The notes: a model not told the origin generated them from the letters alone. A stretch of DNA of 64,000 nucleotides from Streptomyces sp. SCSIO 30461 (GCF_037023745.1 NZ_CP146101.1:930001-994000); one strand, 5' to 3'; shown: positions 43,044 to 51,626, counted from the first letter of the stretch. Numbers and translations are program-made.

Positions 43044-44852
43044 ATGACTGAAAACTCCAGCATCGAGATGGCGAATTTTCATCTCGATCCAAAGGTGGAA
43101 GAAGCCAAGAAGGTCGACCTCGGGCGCGAAATGGTAAGGCGGCTTTCTGAGGAGTACAAGACCGGCGCCCTCGCTAAGCACAGCGAGGCCGTAATCGCGG
43201 AGTACGCGCAGCTGCTGCACGACCATGAAGGGCTCTCGACGGAGTCGGCGAAGAGTGTAGCCGAGGCCGCCGTGACGGAGAGGTTAACAGAGGATGCGCA
43301 TGCCCTTGTCGCGGTGATGGACTACGTGCTGGACCAGTACAAGTACCGTAAGGAGCACGTGGAGCAGGCTCAGCTCTTCCTGGCCGGTATCAAGGATTTC
43401 GAGTTTCTCAGTATCGGTGCTTATGTCGGGCGCATCGAAAATGACCTGACCAAGATCGTGCAGAATCTGGAGCAGCTCGAGAGGGCCAAGCAGGGGCTGC
43501 AGAGTGCCGGGGACCTGGCTTCCAAGCGCAAGGAAGTCCTCGATGCCCAGGTGAATGCGGCCAATTGGATGGAAGTCATCAGGCAGGCTTCTCAGGACAT
43601 GGAAGACGTCCATAAGGAGATCCCGGCGCTTATCACCAGCGCGGCCCTGGATGCGTACTTCACGAAGAACAAGACCTCCGAGATGGAGAGGGTCGAGAAG
43701 ATCAACGCAGCGGCGAAGTTTGCCGTCGGCTTCGGCGGCGGGTTCGCCCCGCCTGGCCTGGGCTGGATTCCGGGGCTGGTCAATTTCCTGCGGGATGCGG
43801 CAGACCGCGCTGCCGTCGCGAAGTACCTGGCCGACGCCAAGGAAAAGTACTCCGAAGACAATCTGGTGGATTCGGTATTCGCGGAGTTCGACAGTGATCC
43901 ACTGATGATGGCAAAGTTCCTCAATGTCAGGATCAAGGCGAATGTCGAGACGGCGATGCTGGCGATCGGAATCGCCGGTGAGACCATCCCGGGTTGGACC
44001 TTTATCAGTGCGGGAATCCAGTCCTGTGTATCCGCATGGCTGGATCGACGGATAGAGGTGATGAAGGAGCGCATCAGCAGTGCGGCATCATCGAGCAAAC
44101 CCCTGAAGGAGGCGATGGGAGAAGCTCTCACGGAGTTCGCCAAGGATGCGAAGGAAAGCCTTCGGGATGCACTCATGGAGGGTGAACTCCTGGGCAATGC
44201 GGCGGATCAGTTCCGCATGATGGAATACAAGCCTGAATTCGGCCAGGACCTGATCGCGATCGCTTTTCAGCCGATCGCCGATCTGGTGGTGAAATGGCTT
44301 CCGGTCACCCCGGCTCAATTGGTCACCGGCGATGATCTGGCAGGCGGGGTCAAGGGAGCCGACCTGGCCCAGATGATTCCCTCCCTGTATCAGGTGCTGT
44401 CAGATCCTGACAAGTCGGACGGCGCCCGTCCTCAGGTGCAGAAGCTTTTCCCGCATGCGGGTGACGTCGTGGATTCGGACCAACGCGCTTCGACGGAAGA
44501 CGAGCAGTACGTGGCTTTCAGTATTCTCGACACCAAAGTGTGGGGGAGGCTGCGTAAGCCCGAGAACGGGAAGAACGCCGTTTGGCAGGCGGTCATGCCG
44601 GACTACGGTGAGGGTGCGGCCAATTGGAACGGGCGCAGGATCACCAAGGACGGCTATACAGAGGGTATGTCGGAAGTGAAGGGTGGACGATGGGTACGTC
44701 CCAAGGGAACCTCCGAACACTATTACCTGTACATTCATCAGAGTGGTGAGAAGGGCGAATGGCTCCGCGGCATCACTCGGACCCAGCTGGGCCGGGCGGA
44801 CGAAATCTTCAAGAACATGCACCTGGAAGAGCACGTTCTCGAACCCAAGTGA
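43044..44852 (+). CDS. Unrecognised alpha-helical protein with two hydrophobic segments
   Basis: A 602-residue protein of unknown family. Residues 1-215 are almost all charged helix with heptad-like spacing (coiled-coil candidates near 80-150). Two hydrophobic Gly-rich segments follow: about 225-252 (KFAVGFGGGFAPPGLGWIPGLVNF) and about 303-335 (AMLAIGIAGETIPGWTFISAG). The C-terminal 120 residues are mixed, with several Trp/Tyr (YVAFSILDTKVWGRL, NWNGRR, YYLYIHQSGEKGEWL). No signal peptide. The ATG at 43044 has AAGGAGAGG 8 bases upstream. Base composition is visibly less GC-rich than its neighbours, so it was probably acquired. A membrane-inserting (pore-former-like) architecture is one reading, unproven. 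Confidence 0.8.
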   Translation: MTENSSIEMANFHLDPKVEEAKKVDLGREMVRRLSEEYKTGALAKHSEAVIAEYAQLLHDHEGLSTESAKSVAEAAVTERLTEDAHALVAVMDYVLDQYKYRKEHVEQAQLFLAGIKDFEFLSIGAYVGRIENDLTKIVQNLEQLERAKQGLQSAGDLASKRKEVLDAQVNAANWMEVIRQASQDMEDVHKEIPALITSAALDAYFTKNKTSEMERVEKINAAAKFAVGFGGGFAPPGLGWIPGLVNFLRDAADRAAVAKYLADAKEKYSEDNLVDSVFAEFDSDPLMMAKFLNVRIKANVETAMLAIGIAGETIPGWTFISAGIQSCVSAWLDRRIEVMKERISSAASSSKPLKEAMGEALTEFAKDAKESLRDALMEGELLGNAADQFRMMEYKPEFGQDLIAIAFQPIADLVVKWLPVTPAQLVTGDDLAGGVKGADLAQMIPSLYQVLSDPDKSDGARPQVQKLFPHAGDVVDSDQRASTEDEQYVAFSILDTKVWGRLRKPENGKNAVWQAVMPDYGEGAANWNGRRITKDGYTEGMSEVKGGRWVRPKGTSEHYYLYIHQSGEKGEWLRGITRTQLGRADEIFKNMHLEEHVLEPK

Positions 44853-44964
44853 TTCCGCCATCACGGCAAGGACAGGCGGCCGAGTCGTCCGTACCCGGCC
44901 GCTGCCGGGGGACTTGACTGATTGCCCGCCATTCGGCGGTCGCTCCCGACCGCCCCAATGACAG

Positions 44965-45006
44965 CCTGGTCCGCCCCGCCGGTCCCCCGAGGGGGGGCGG
45001 ACCAGG
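44965..45006 (+). terminator. Hairpin terminator before the repeat-protein gene
   Basis: CCTGGTCCGCCCC (44965-44977) pairs perfectly with GGGGCGGACCAGG (44994-45006), 16-base loop. It separates the two genes transcriptionally. Confidence 0.65.
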
Positions 45007-45034
45007 CCTCCTGAACGTGAAAAGGCCCATCACC

Positions 45035-46840
45035 ATGACCAGGAACCCAGAGTCGCCGGAGGAAGCCGCCGTCGCTGCGTGCCTTCTCAAGGGCGGCCCC
45101 CTCGAGCAGGATCTGCTAGGCCTGCTGACCGCAGCCCGCGGCGGTCTGTCCATCCCCGACCTGCGGGAGCTTACCGGTGCGGACCTGGTGGCCGTGGAAG
45201 AGATCCTGCACTCCGTGGCCGGGCGCATCATCACCCGCCGGCTCCCGGCCTTCGCGGACGACGGGCCGCAGGTGTACCTGCTCGGCCACGAAGAACTCCA
45301 GAGCGCCGCCTGCCACTACCTCGGCCACGACCGCCTGACCCACTACCGGGACCGGCTGCACGCCTGGGCAGAGAGCTACCGCACCCCCACCGATGGCCTG
45401 CCGTGGCCTCCGCACACACCCGAATACCTGCTGACCAGCTACCCGCGCATGCTGGCCGTCACCGGCGACAGCCACCGCCTGACCCTGCTGGCCCTCGGCT
45501 CAGCACGCCACGACCGGATGCTCGAGCTCTCCGGCGGCGACACCGCCGCCCTCGCCGAGATCAAAACCTGCCAGGACCTGCTCTTGGCCAGCCCGCAACC
45601 GGACCTGTACGCCCTGGCCAGACTGTCCCACCAGCGCAGCCGGCTCGAATCTCGCAACGCCCGCATCCCTGCCGGCCTCCCCGCGGTGTGGGCTGCCCTC
45701 GGCCAACCCGACCGGGCCGAAGCACCGGCCCACAACCTCCCCGACCCGGGCCAGCAGGTGTGGGCGCTGGTCGGGGTGGCGAGGGCGCTGGCCGCGGCCG
45801 GTGACTCTGCGCGGGCCGAAGCACTTGCCCGCGCCATTGCCGACCCGGATCAGCAGGTGTGGGCGCTGGTCGGGGTGGCGAGGGCGCTGGCCGCGGCCGG
45901 TGACCCTGCGCGGGCCTGCGAACTGGCCACCGACGCCGAGCATGTCGCCCGGACCATTGCCGACCCGGGCCAGCAGGTGTGGGCGCTGGTCGGGGTGGCG
46001 AGGGCGCTGGCCGCGGCCGGTGACCCTGCGCGGGCCTGCGAACTGGCCACCGACGCCGAGCATGTCGCCCGGACCATTGCCGACCCGGATCAGCAGGTGT
46101 GGGCGCTGGTCGGGGTGGCGAGGGCGCTGGCCGCGGCCGGTGACTCTGCGCGGGCCGAAGCACTTGCCCGCGCCATTGCCGACCCGGATCAGCAGGTGTG
46201 GGCGCTGGTCGGGGTGGCGAGGGCGCTGGCCGCGGCCGGTGACCCTGCGCGGGCCTGCGAACTGGCCACCGACGCCGAGCATGTCGCCCGGACCATTGCC
46301 GACCCGGATCAGCAGGTGTGGGCGCTGGTCGGGGTGGCGAGGGCGCTGGCCGCGGCCGGTGACCCTGCGCGGGCCGAAGCACTTGCCCGCGCCATTGCCG
46401 ACCCGGATCAGCAGGTGTGGGCGCTGGTCGGGGTGGCGAGGGCGCTGGCCGCGGCCGGTGACCCTGCGCGGGCCTGCGAACTGGCCACCGACGCCGAGCA
46501 TGTCGCCCGGACCATTGCCGACCCGGACCAGCGGGCCTGGGCGCTGGTCGGGGTGGCGAGGGCGCTGGCCGCGGCCGGTGACCCTGCGCGGGCCTGCGAA
46601 CTGGCCACCAGCGCCGAGCATGTCGCCCGGACCATTGCCGACCCGGGCCAGCAGGCCTGGGCGCTGACCGAGGTGGCAAAGGTAGTCGGTCTGCCGCGGG
46701 CCGGTCACTTGATGGGGGAAGCATTCGCGCTGGGGGCGTGGCTGACGCCGCTGCCGGTGTTGGCGACGCTTCACCCCCAGGAGGTGATCCGCATCGCTGA
46801 CGCGATATATGCAGACGAACTCTCGTGCGATGCCCGGTAG
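45035..46840 (+). CDS. TPR-like repeat protein, STAND-NTPase C-terminus-like
   Basis: A 601-residue protein. Residues 1-225 (LLGLLTAARGGLSIPDLRELTGADLVAVEEIL...VYLLGHEELQSAACHYLG...RLHAWAESYRT...YLLTSYPRML) look like the winged-helix and helical linker found after the NTPase domain in large Streptomyces STAND proteins; the NTPase itself is absent. From about 229 to 560 are nine helical hairpins, each ending QQVWALVGVARALAAAGD(P/S)AR. The ATG at 45035 has AAAAGG upstream. It may be a scaffold or a relic of a larger signalling ATPase. Confidence 0.8.
   Translation: MTRNPESPEEAAVAACLLKGGPLEQDLLGLLTAARGGLSIPDLRELTGADLVAVEEILHSVAGRIITRRLPAFADDGPQVYLLGHEELQSAACHYLGHDRLTHYRDRLHAWAESYRTPTDGLPWPPHTPEYLLTSYPRMLAVTGDSHRLTLLALGSARHDRMLELSGGDTAALAEIKTCQDLLLASPQPDLYALARLSHQRSRLESRNARIPAGLPAVWAALGQPDRAEAPAHNLPDPGQQVWALVGVARALAAAGDSARAEALARAIADPDQQVWALVGVARALAAAGDPARACELATDAEHVARTIADPGQQVWALVGVARALAAAGDPARACELATDAEHVARTIADPDQQVWALVGVARALAAAGDSARAEALARAIADPDQQVWALVGVARALAAAGDPARACELATDAEHVARTIADPDQQVWALVGVARALAAAGDPARAEALARAIADPDQQVWALVGVARALAAAGDPARACELATDAEHVARTIADPDQRAWALVGVARALAAAGDPARACELATSAEHVARTIADPGQQAWALTEVAKVVGLPRAGHLMGEAFALGAWLTPLPVLATLHPQEVIRIADAIYADELSCDAR
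45718..46700 (+). repeat. Nine near-identical intragenic tandem repeats of 99 and 120 bp
   Basis: The anchor (G/GTG or GCC)TGGGCGCTG occurs at 45758, 45857, 45977, 46097, 46196, 46316, 46415, 46535 and 46655. Spacing is 99, 120, 120, 99, 120, 99, 120, 120. The short unit begins AEALARAIADPDQQ, the long unit ACELATDAEHVARTIADP. The DNA is nearly invariant between copies, so expansion is recent. All steps are multiples of three. Confidence 0.95.
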
Positions 46841-47291
46841 ATCCTGACGTTTGCGCAGGTGAGAACTGAAGCCTCAGGCCCTGCACCGCGGCGTCGGCTC
46901 CGACGCCCTGTGGGCGGCTACCGCGCGGAGGTATGGCGAGAGGACCGGAGGTTCCTGCCTCCGACCCTCTTCGGACGGCCGGAATTCCCGCTCCGTACCG
47001 GTCACGGAATCCCCTGCGCGCGCCTCTCACTGAGAGACCCTCCCTGCCATCTTCCCTGGCACCACCATGCCCTGACCGGGCAGATCACCGCGACCGCCGC
47101 CCCGGCCTCAGCTGCTGCGGCCGCTGGAAGCGAAGGAATGTCCGCACCCGCGCCGGCATCCGGGCCGCCGTGTGCTGCTCCGAATGCGTCACCGCCTCCT
47201 CCCCACGGCGGCTGTGGACGATGACATCGGACAGGAGACGACGCCCAGGGCCGCGGGGCGGACAACCTGCTCGTGGGGCGGGAGAGGCCCT
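46841..47291. other. No confident gene
   Basis: Several overlapping open frames exist in all directions, but none has recognisable motifs or a good start. It may be degraded sequence within the IS-bounded segment. Confidence 0.4.
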
Positions 47292-47459
47292 GTGACCAAC
47301 ACCGTTCAGCAACTGCAGGCCCAGGCGGCCGAGGACTACCGCAAGCACCAGGAAAACGCTGCCCAGCTAGCGGCCGCCGCCCGCGACCAGGTTGCCCTGG
47401 CCCGCTCGCACGGCAACGAGTCCGGCGGGACCCCCGGCAGCACGGGGAACCACCGGTGA
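47292..47459 (+). CDS. Possible small helical protein
   Basis: 55 residues, VTNTVQQLQAQAAEDYRKHQ then AAQLAAAARDQVALARSHGN and a Gly/Ser-rich end. A single amphipathic helix of about 35 residues. GTG start with GGGAGAGG five bases upstream. Its stop overlaps a further GTG (47456) opening a 20-residue frame. The low-complexity composition keeps confidence modest; function unknown. Confidence 0.4.
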   Translation: MTNTVQQLQAQAAEDYRKHQENAAQLAAAARDQVALARSHGNESGGTPGSTGNHR

Positions 47460-48367
47460 CCGGCACTGTCGATGCGATCCTCCCCGCCGGCATCCCGCTG
47501 GCGGGTGACTCGCCGTGAGATTCGCGGTGTTGTTTCCGCACCCGGACGAGTGCCGGCACGATGGCGTCCCGCCGGGTGGTGCAGCCGATCAACGGACCGG
47601 AACTCGCAGGTCACGCTGGGCACTACGACCAACTGGGCGCGCCCGGCGTCTGACCGGGCCACTTCGCGTGACGCGCCGACGGGGAGATTGTCGCGAGCCG
47701 GGTACCGGAGGGCGGAGCGCGTGATCGCTTGCACCACCTCGCGGGACGCGATCGAGGCCGACAGCCCGCATCCGTACCTCTTCGCGGCGCTTGCGCTGCT
47801 CGGCGGCCAGCCCGCCCCCATCTGAGTACCGCATGCCTCCGGAGTACCAGCCAACGCGGACACCGTCACCAGGTCTGTCAGTACCTCCAGAGCAGCCGGA
47901 GAGGCGCCACGCGAACCCCGAAGGCCCCCTGGCACACGTCAGAGCGTGAGCCGTCGGTGTCGGAGATGCCCGCCAGGCTCCGCCGAATGATCACCGCCGT
48001 CCGATGCATGGGTACCGGCCCCGGTCAGCCCACGGATGCAGAAAATCCGCGCCGTCCAGGAAGTGTGGGGGCGCAGCCGGCGAATTCCTGATATGTCAGC
48101 CGGTCAGAACGTCGAAATTCGAGGGAGATGACCCCTGTTGGGAACCGGAACCCCCTTGTGCGACACCGACCCGGCCTCACGTCATGCCCTCCCCGACCGA
48201 CCCGAACAGTCAACCCCACAGGCCAACCGCAACCAAGTTGACAGTGCTGACCTGCACAGACACGTGAACGACCAAGGCTTGCAGCTGCCGTGTCAATGTC
48301 ACAGAATTGGCCTGTACTCGTCACCGATTTGCGAGGGGGGCCGCTCAGATCAGGGGACGCCGACACA
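47460..48367. other. About 900 bp without a confident gene
   Basis: Short frames on both strands show no motifs. TTGACA at 48238-48243 is a possible -35 element of the response-regulator gene, but no good -10 was seen. Direct repeats of TGTCA-type sequence occur near 48,290. Confidence 0.4.
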
Positions 48368-49114
48368 GTGTCCGTCATGAATGCAAGTTTGCCTTTGGGG
48401 CGCAACAAGGTGCTGGAGCCGGACGAGAACCTCGTCCGCGTACTGGTGGTTGACGTTGATCAGTCGATCACCGAATTGCTGAGCGCGGCTCTTCGTGACG
48501 AAGGCTGGCGCACTCGGAGTGCGGGCGACGGGCACGGTGCCATCCGGGCCGCCCGGGAGTTCCGGCCCGACGCCGTCGTCCTGGAGACGATGCTGCCCGA
48601 CATGGACGGCCTCACGGTTCTGGAGCGCTTACGGCGAGAGCTGCCGGACGCGCCGATCCTGTTCCTGACCTCGAAGGGCGCGGTCGAGGACTGCATCGCC
48701 GCGCTGATCGCCGGCGCCGACGACTACGTCACCAAGCCGTTCAGCCTCGAAGAAGTCGTGGTCCGGCTGCGCGGGCTCGTCCGCCGCTGCAGTGACGCAG
48801 CCAGGCGGTCCGGCTCCGTACTCGTCGTCGATGACCTCACCCTGGATGAGGACAGCCGTGAAGTCTCGCGAGCCGGAGAGAGCATCCACCTCACCAACAC
48901 CGAGTTCAAACTGCTGCGCTTCCTGATGCTCAACCCGGGGCGCGCACTCAGCAAGGCAGAGATCCTCAACAGAGTGTGGTTATACGACTTTTACGGTCAG
49001 ACCAACATCGTAGCTCTCTACATCTCCCAGCTGCGGCAGAAGATCGACACCGGGCGCGATCCGTTGATACACACCTGGCGCGGAGTCGGCTATCTGATCA
49101 AGTCCGCCAAGTGA
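48368..49114 (+). CDS. Orphan OmpR-family response regulator with Glu at the phospho-acceptor site
   Basis: A 248-residue two-domain regulator. Receiver domain: VRVLVVDVDQSITELLSAAL, where the usual Asp-Asp pair is D29-V-D31. The phosphorylation site reads VVLETMLPDMDG, with E73 instead of Asp. The switch Thr (FLTSKG) and Lys (VTKPF) are kept. The DNA-binding wHTH is complete: IHLTNTEFKLLRFLMLNPGRALSKAEILNRVW...QTNIVALYISQLRQKIDTG...IHTWRGVGYLIK. GTG at 48368; ATG at 48377 is possible. No histidine kinase is adjacent; IS debris follows directly. It is probably active without phosphorylation. Confidence 0.88.
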   Translation: MSVMNASLPLGRNKVLEPDENLVRVLVVDVDQSITELLSAALRDEGWRTRSAGDGHGAIRAAREFRPDAVVLETMLPDMDGLTVLERLRRELPDAPILFLTSKGAVEDCIAALIAGADDYVTKPFSLEEVVVRLRGLVRRCSDAARRSGSVLVVDDLTLDEDSREVSRAGESIHLTNTEFKLLRFLMLNPGRALSKAEILNRVWLYDFYGQTNIVALYISQLRQKIDTGRDPLIHTWRGVGYLIKSAK

Positions 49115-49324
49115 CACTGAGCCCTTTCCGGCTTGCCGTAGCGGTCCGCCACCGGCTGCCATCGCCCGGCCTCCGGGTTCTGGCGCCACTGCATGCGGCC
49201 CCGGCGGGTCTCGTCGATCCCGAGCATCTCGACCGGTTCGAGGGCCGCAGCTGTCACTACCTGCCCGGCGGTGCGGAAGGCTTTCATCACCGTGGGCCAG
49301 GACAGGCCCCGCCCGGTCATCAAG
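49090..49324 (-). pseudogene. ISL3-family transposase fragment
   Basis: About 70 residues: GLSWPTVMKAFRTAGQ, EPVEMLGIDETRRGRMQWRQNPEAGRWQPVADRYG, the region around the first catalytic Asp (GIDET) of ISL3 transposases. Both ends are missing. It begins within 25 bp of the response-regulator stop. Confidence 0.7.
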
Positions 49325-49488
49325 CGCCATGTGGCGCACCGTGCCGTCCACTATGAGCACGGTGTCCGCGCGAAACCGCTGGCGCGGCTGGAGAGCGGGC
49401 ATCGGCCCGAGACGGTCGATGATCCGGTCTGCCGCCGACTCGGGAACCCCGAACGGCGGGCAGCGGCCGATCGGGGCTTCGTCGCGCT
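49325..49488 (-). pseudogene. IS5-family transposase fragment
   Basis: Minus strand reads FGVPESAADRIIDRLGPMPAL then QPRQRFRADTVLIVDGTVRHMALDD, the region around the first catalytic Asp (IVDGT) of IS5-type transposases. It abuts the ISL3 fragment on one side and the GNAT stop codon on the other. Confidence 0.7.
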
Positions 49489-49965
49489 CTACAGTTGCTT
49501 CGCGTAGCAGAGGCTCTCCTCGTCGTGGCGGTAGTGGCCGAACTTGGCGCAGGGCTCGTAACCGCTAGAGGTGTACAGGGCGATGGCCTCCGGCTGCTTC
49601 GTGCCGGTCTCCAGGACCATGCGGACGCGGCCAGCCGCGCGGGCGTCCTCCTCCAGAGCGGCGAGGATGCGGCGGGCGAGCCCCCGGCCGCGCATCGTCT
49701 CGACGACGAACATGCGCTTGAGTTCGGCGTCGCCGTCCTCGTTGCCCTCCTTGTTGAGGTCCTGGCTGCGCCAGGAGCCGGTGGCCACCGGGTGGTCGTG
49801 CTCGTCGTAGGCGATCAAGTACGCGCCCAGCGGTGGGTCGAAGTCGGCGGCGTCGAGGGCCGTGGCGTCGCCGCCGTCGCCGTAGCGCAGGTGGTACTCG
49901 GCCTGGACCTCGTCGTTGAGCCGGACGGCGTCGGGGTGATCGAAACGAACACGGTGTATAATCAT
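49489..49965 (-). CDS. GNAT family N-acetyltransferase (paralog 2)
   Basis: A 158-residue acetyltransferase, paralog of the gene at 40632: FDHPDAVRLNDEVQAEYHLRYG, ATGSWRSQDLNKEGNEDGDAELKRMFVVETMRGRGLARRILAALEEDARAAGR, VLETGTKQPEAIALYTSSGYEPCAKFGHYRH. ATG at 49965. Transcribed divergently from xthA with about 70 bp between starts. Confidence 0.9.
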   Translation of the reverse strand: MIIHRVRFDHPDAVRLNDEVQAEYHLRYGDGGDATALDAADFDPPLGAYLIAYDEHDHPVATGSWRSQDLNKEGNEDGDAELKRMFVVETMRGRGLARRILAALEEDARAAGRVRMVLETGTKQPEAIALYTSSGYEPCAKFGHYRHDEESLCYAKQL

Positions 49966-50034
49966 GCTAAACATCGTACTTCTATGTGGCGGGAGGGTTG
50001 CGGACCACGCCCAGTGTGCCGGTATCGTGCCCTG

Positions 50035-50844
50035 GTGCTCACAGTCACCTCCGTAAACGTGAATGGTCTGCGCGCCGCCGCCAAGAAGGGCTTCGCCGAA
50101 TGGCTCGCGGGCACTTCGGCCGACGTCGTATGTCTCCAGGAAGTGCGCGCCGAGGCGCACCAGCTTCCCGACGAGGTACGTGAGCCCGAGGGCTGGCATG
50201 TGACCCATGTGCCCTCCACCGCCAAGGGGCGCGCCGGTGTCGCCGTCTACTCGCGGCGGAAGTCGGAAGCCGTACGCGCCGGATTCGGTAGCGAGGAGTT
50301 CGACGGCACCGGCAGGTATGTGGAGGTCGACCTCCCCGGCGTCACCGTGGCCAGCCTCTACCTTCCGTCGGGGGAGGTGGGCACCGAGCGGCAGGAAGAG
50401 AAGTACCGCTTCATGGCCGAATTCCTGCCCTATCTGCAGGCATTGAAGGAGCGGGCGGCGTTCGACGGCCGGGACGTGCTGGTCTGCGGCGACTGGAACA
50501 TCGCCCACCAGGAGGCCGACCTCAAGAACTGGAAGGGCAACAAGAAGAACTCCGGCTTCCTCCCCGAGGAGCGCGACTGGCTCGGCCGTGTCTACGGTGA
50601 CGGCTCCGACGGCGCCGGCTATGTGGACGTCGTCCGCGCGATGCACCCGGAGCAGGAGGGTCCGTACTCCTGGTGGTCCTACCGGGGTCGCGCCTTCGAC
50701 AACGACACCGGCTGGCGCATCGACCTGCTCGTGGGCACGCCCCGCCTGGCCGGAAAGTGCGTCAAGGCGTACGTGGAGCGGGCGGCCAGTCACGCCGAGC
50801 GCTGGAGCGACCACGCGCCGGTGACAGCGGTCTTCGAGGTGTAG
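50035..50844 (+). CDS. xthA: Exodeoxyribonuclease III
   Basis: AP endonuclease/3'-5' exonuclease for base-excision repair. 269 residues: VTSVNVNGLRAAAKKGFAEWL, VVCLQEVRAE (metal-binding Glu), RYVEVDLPGVTVASLYLPSG, DVLVCGDWNIAHQEADLKNWKGNKKNSGFLPEERDWL (catalytic Asp and Asn), YSWWSYRGRAFDNDTGWRIDLLV and the final SDHAPV His. GTG start at 50035. Its stop lies within a 25-bp exact tandem duplication. Confidence 0.93.
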   Translation: MLTVTSVNVNGLRAAAKKGFAEWLAGTSADVVCLQEVRAEAHQLPDEVREPEGWHVTHVPSTAKGRAGVAVYSRRKSEAVRAGFGSEEFDGTGRYVEVDLPGVTVASLYLPSGEVGTERQEEKYRFMAEFLPYLQALKERAAFDGRDVLVCGDWNIAHQEADLKNWKGNKKNSGFLPEERDWLGRVYGDGSDGAGYVDVVRAMHPEQEGPYSWWSYRGRAFDNDTGWRIDLLVGTPRLAGKCVKAYVERAASHAERWSDHAPVTAVFEV

Positions 50845-50878
50845 CGGTCCGCTGGTCTTCGAGGTGTAGCGGTCCGCT
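50829..50878. repeat. Exact 25-bp tandem duplication over the xthA stop codon
   Basis: The 25 bases at 50829-50853, which include the last codons and the stop, are repeated exactly at 50854-50878. Confidence 0.95.
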
Positions 50879-50881
50879 CCG

Positions 50882-50905
50882 GCGCCCCTTGGCCGGCCGG
50901 GGCGC
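50882..50905. terminator. Hairpin between xthA and the MerR gene
   Basis: GCGCCCC pairs with GGGGCGC around a 10-base loop, between convergent genes. Confidence 0.45.
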
Positions 50906-50930
50906 GGGGGTGTACCAGGCCTGGCCCGCC

Positions 50931-51626
50931 TCAGTGGCCGCCGACGGGCTCCTCGGCGGCCGGGTCGCCGGGCGAATCGGCAGTGGACGGGTCCTCGCGC
51001 AGTCGCCGGTCCAGCGCCATCGACAGCTCCGCCTCCACGACGCTCTTCGCCAGCGGTCGCAGCCGGGCGATGTCGCCTCCGGTGGTGTGGGTCCGCAGCA
51101 GGGCGGTGAACAGCGCGGCAAGTGCCTCCGCGTGGATGCGTACCTCACGCCCGGCGGCGAGCACCGCGGCGAGCGGCACCCCCTCCTTCACCAGGGCCGA
51201 TGAGACGTCGAGCAGCCGGCGGCTGATGTGGATGATCTCCTCGCCGTCGGTGGCCAGATAACCGAGGTCGAGCGCGGCGGCGAGGTTCTCCGAGGTGACC
51301 TCCCCGCCCTCGAAGTAGTCGGCGAGGGCTTCCGGGGTGAGCCGTACCGGGGTCTCCTCGGTGGGTTCGCCGAGGCCGAGCACCTCGCCCACGTCCCTGC
51401 CGCTGTCGAAGGCCGCGGCGAGATCGGCGATGCCGCTCAGCGTGTGGCCCCGTTCCAGCAGGGCTGCGATGGTGCGGAGCCGGGCCAGATGGTGGTCGTC
51501 GTACCAGGCGATCCGGCCCTCTCTGCGAGGCGGCGGTATCAGTCCTCGCTCGCGGTAGAAACGAAGGGTGCGCACCGTGATGCCGGCCTCCTTGGCCAGC
51601 TCCGCCATGCGGTATTCGCGGGTCAT
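50931..51626 (-). CDS. MerR family transcriptional regulator
   Basis: A 231-residue regulator. The N-terminal MerR HTH is MTREYRMAELAKEAGITVRTLRFYRERGLIPPPRREGRIAWYDDHHLARLRTIAALLERGHTLSGIADL. The C-terminal 150 residues form a helical effector domain without Cys clusters, so it is not a metal-type MerR. It is divergent from the monooxygenase operon at 51814 and is the natural candidate to control it. Confidence 0.9.
   Translation of the reverse strand: MTREYRMAELAKEAGITVRTLRFYRERGLIPPPRREGRIAWYDDHHLARLRTIAALLERGHTLSGIADLAAAFDSGRDVGEVLGLGEPTEETPVRLTPEALADYFEGGEVTSENLAAALDLGYLATDGEEIIHISRRLLDVSSALVKEGVPLAAVLAAGREVRIHAEALAALFTALLRTHTTGGDIARLRPLAKSVVEAELSMALDRRLREDPSTADSPGDPAAEEPVGGH

Noticed and set aside
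45718..46700. Regular repeats considered as a CRISPR array
   Set aside because: Units are 99/120 bp, in frame, with no variable spacers; they encode helical protein repeats.
46859..47295. Overlapping frames of 100-120 residues in the island
   Set aside because: Composition is dominated by Arg/Pro/Ala in all frames and no frame has a good ribosome site plus conserved motif.
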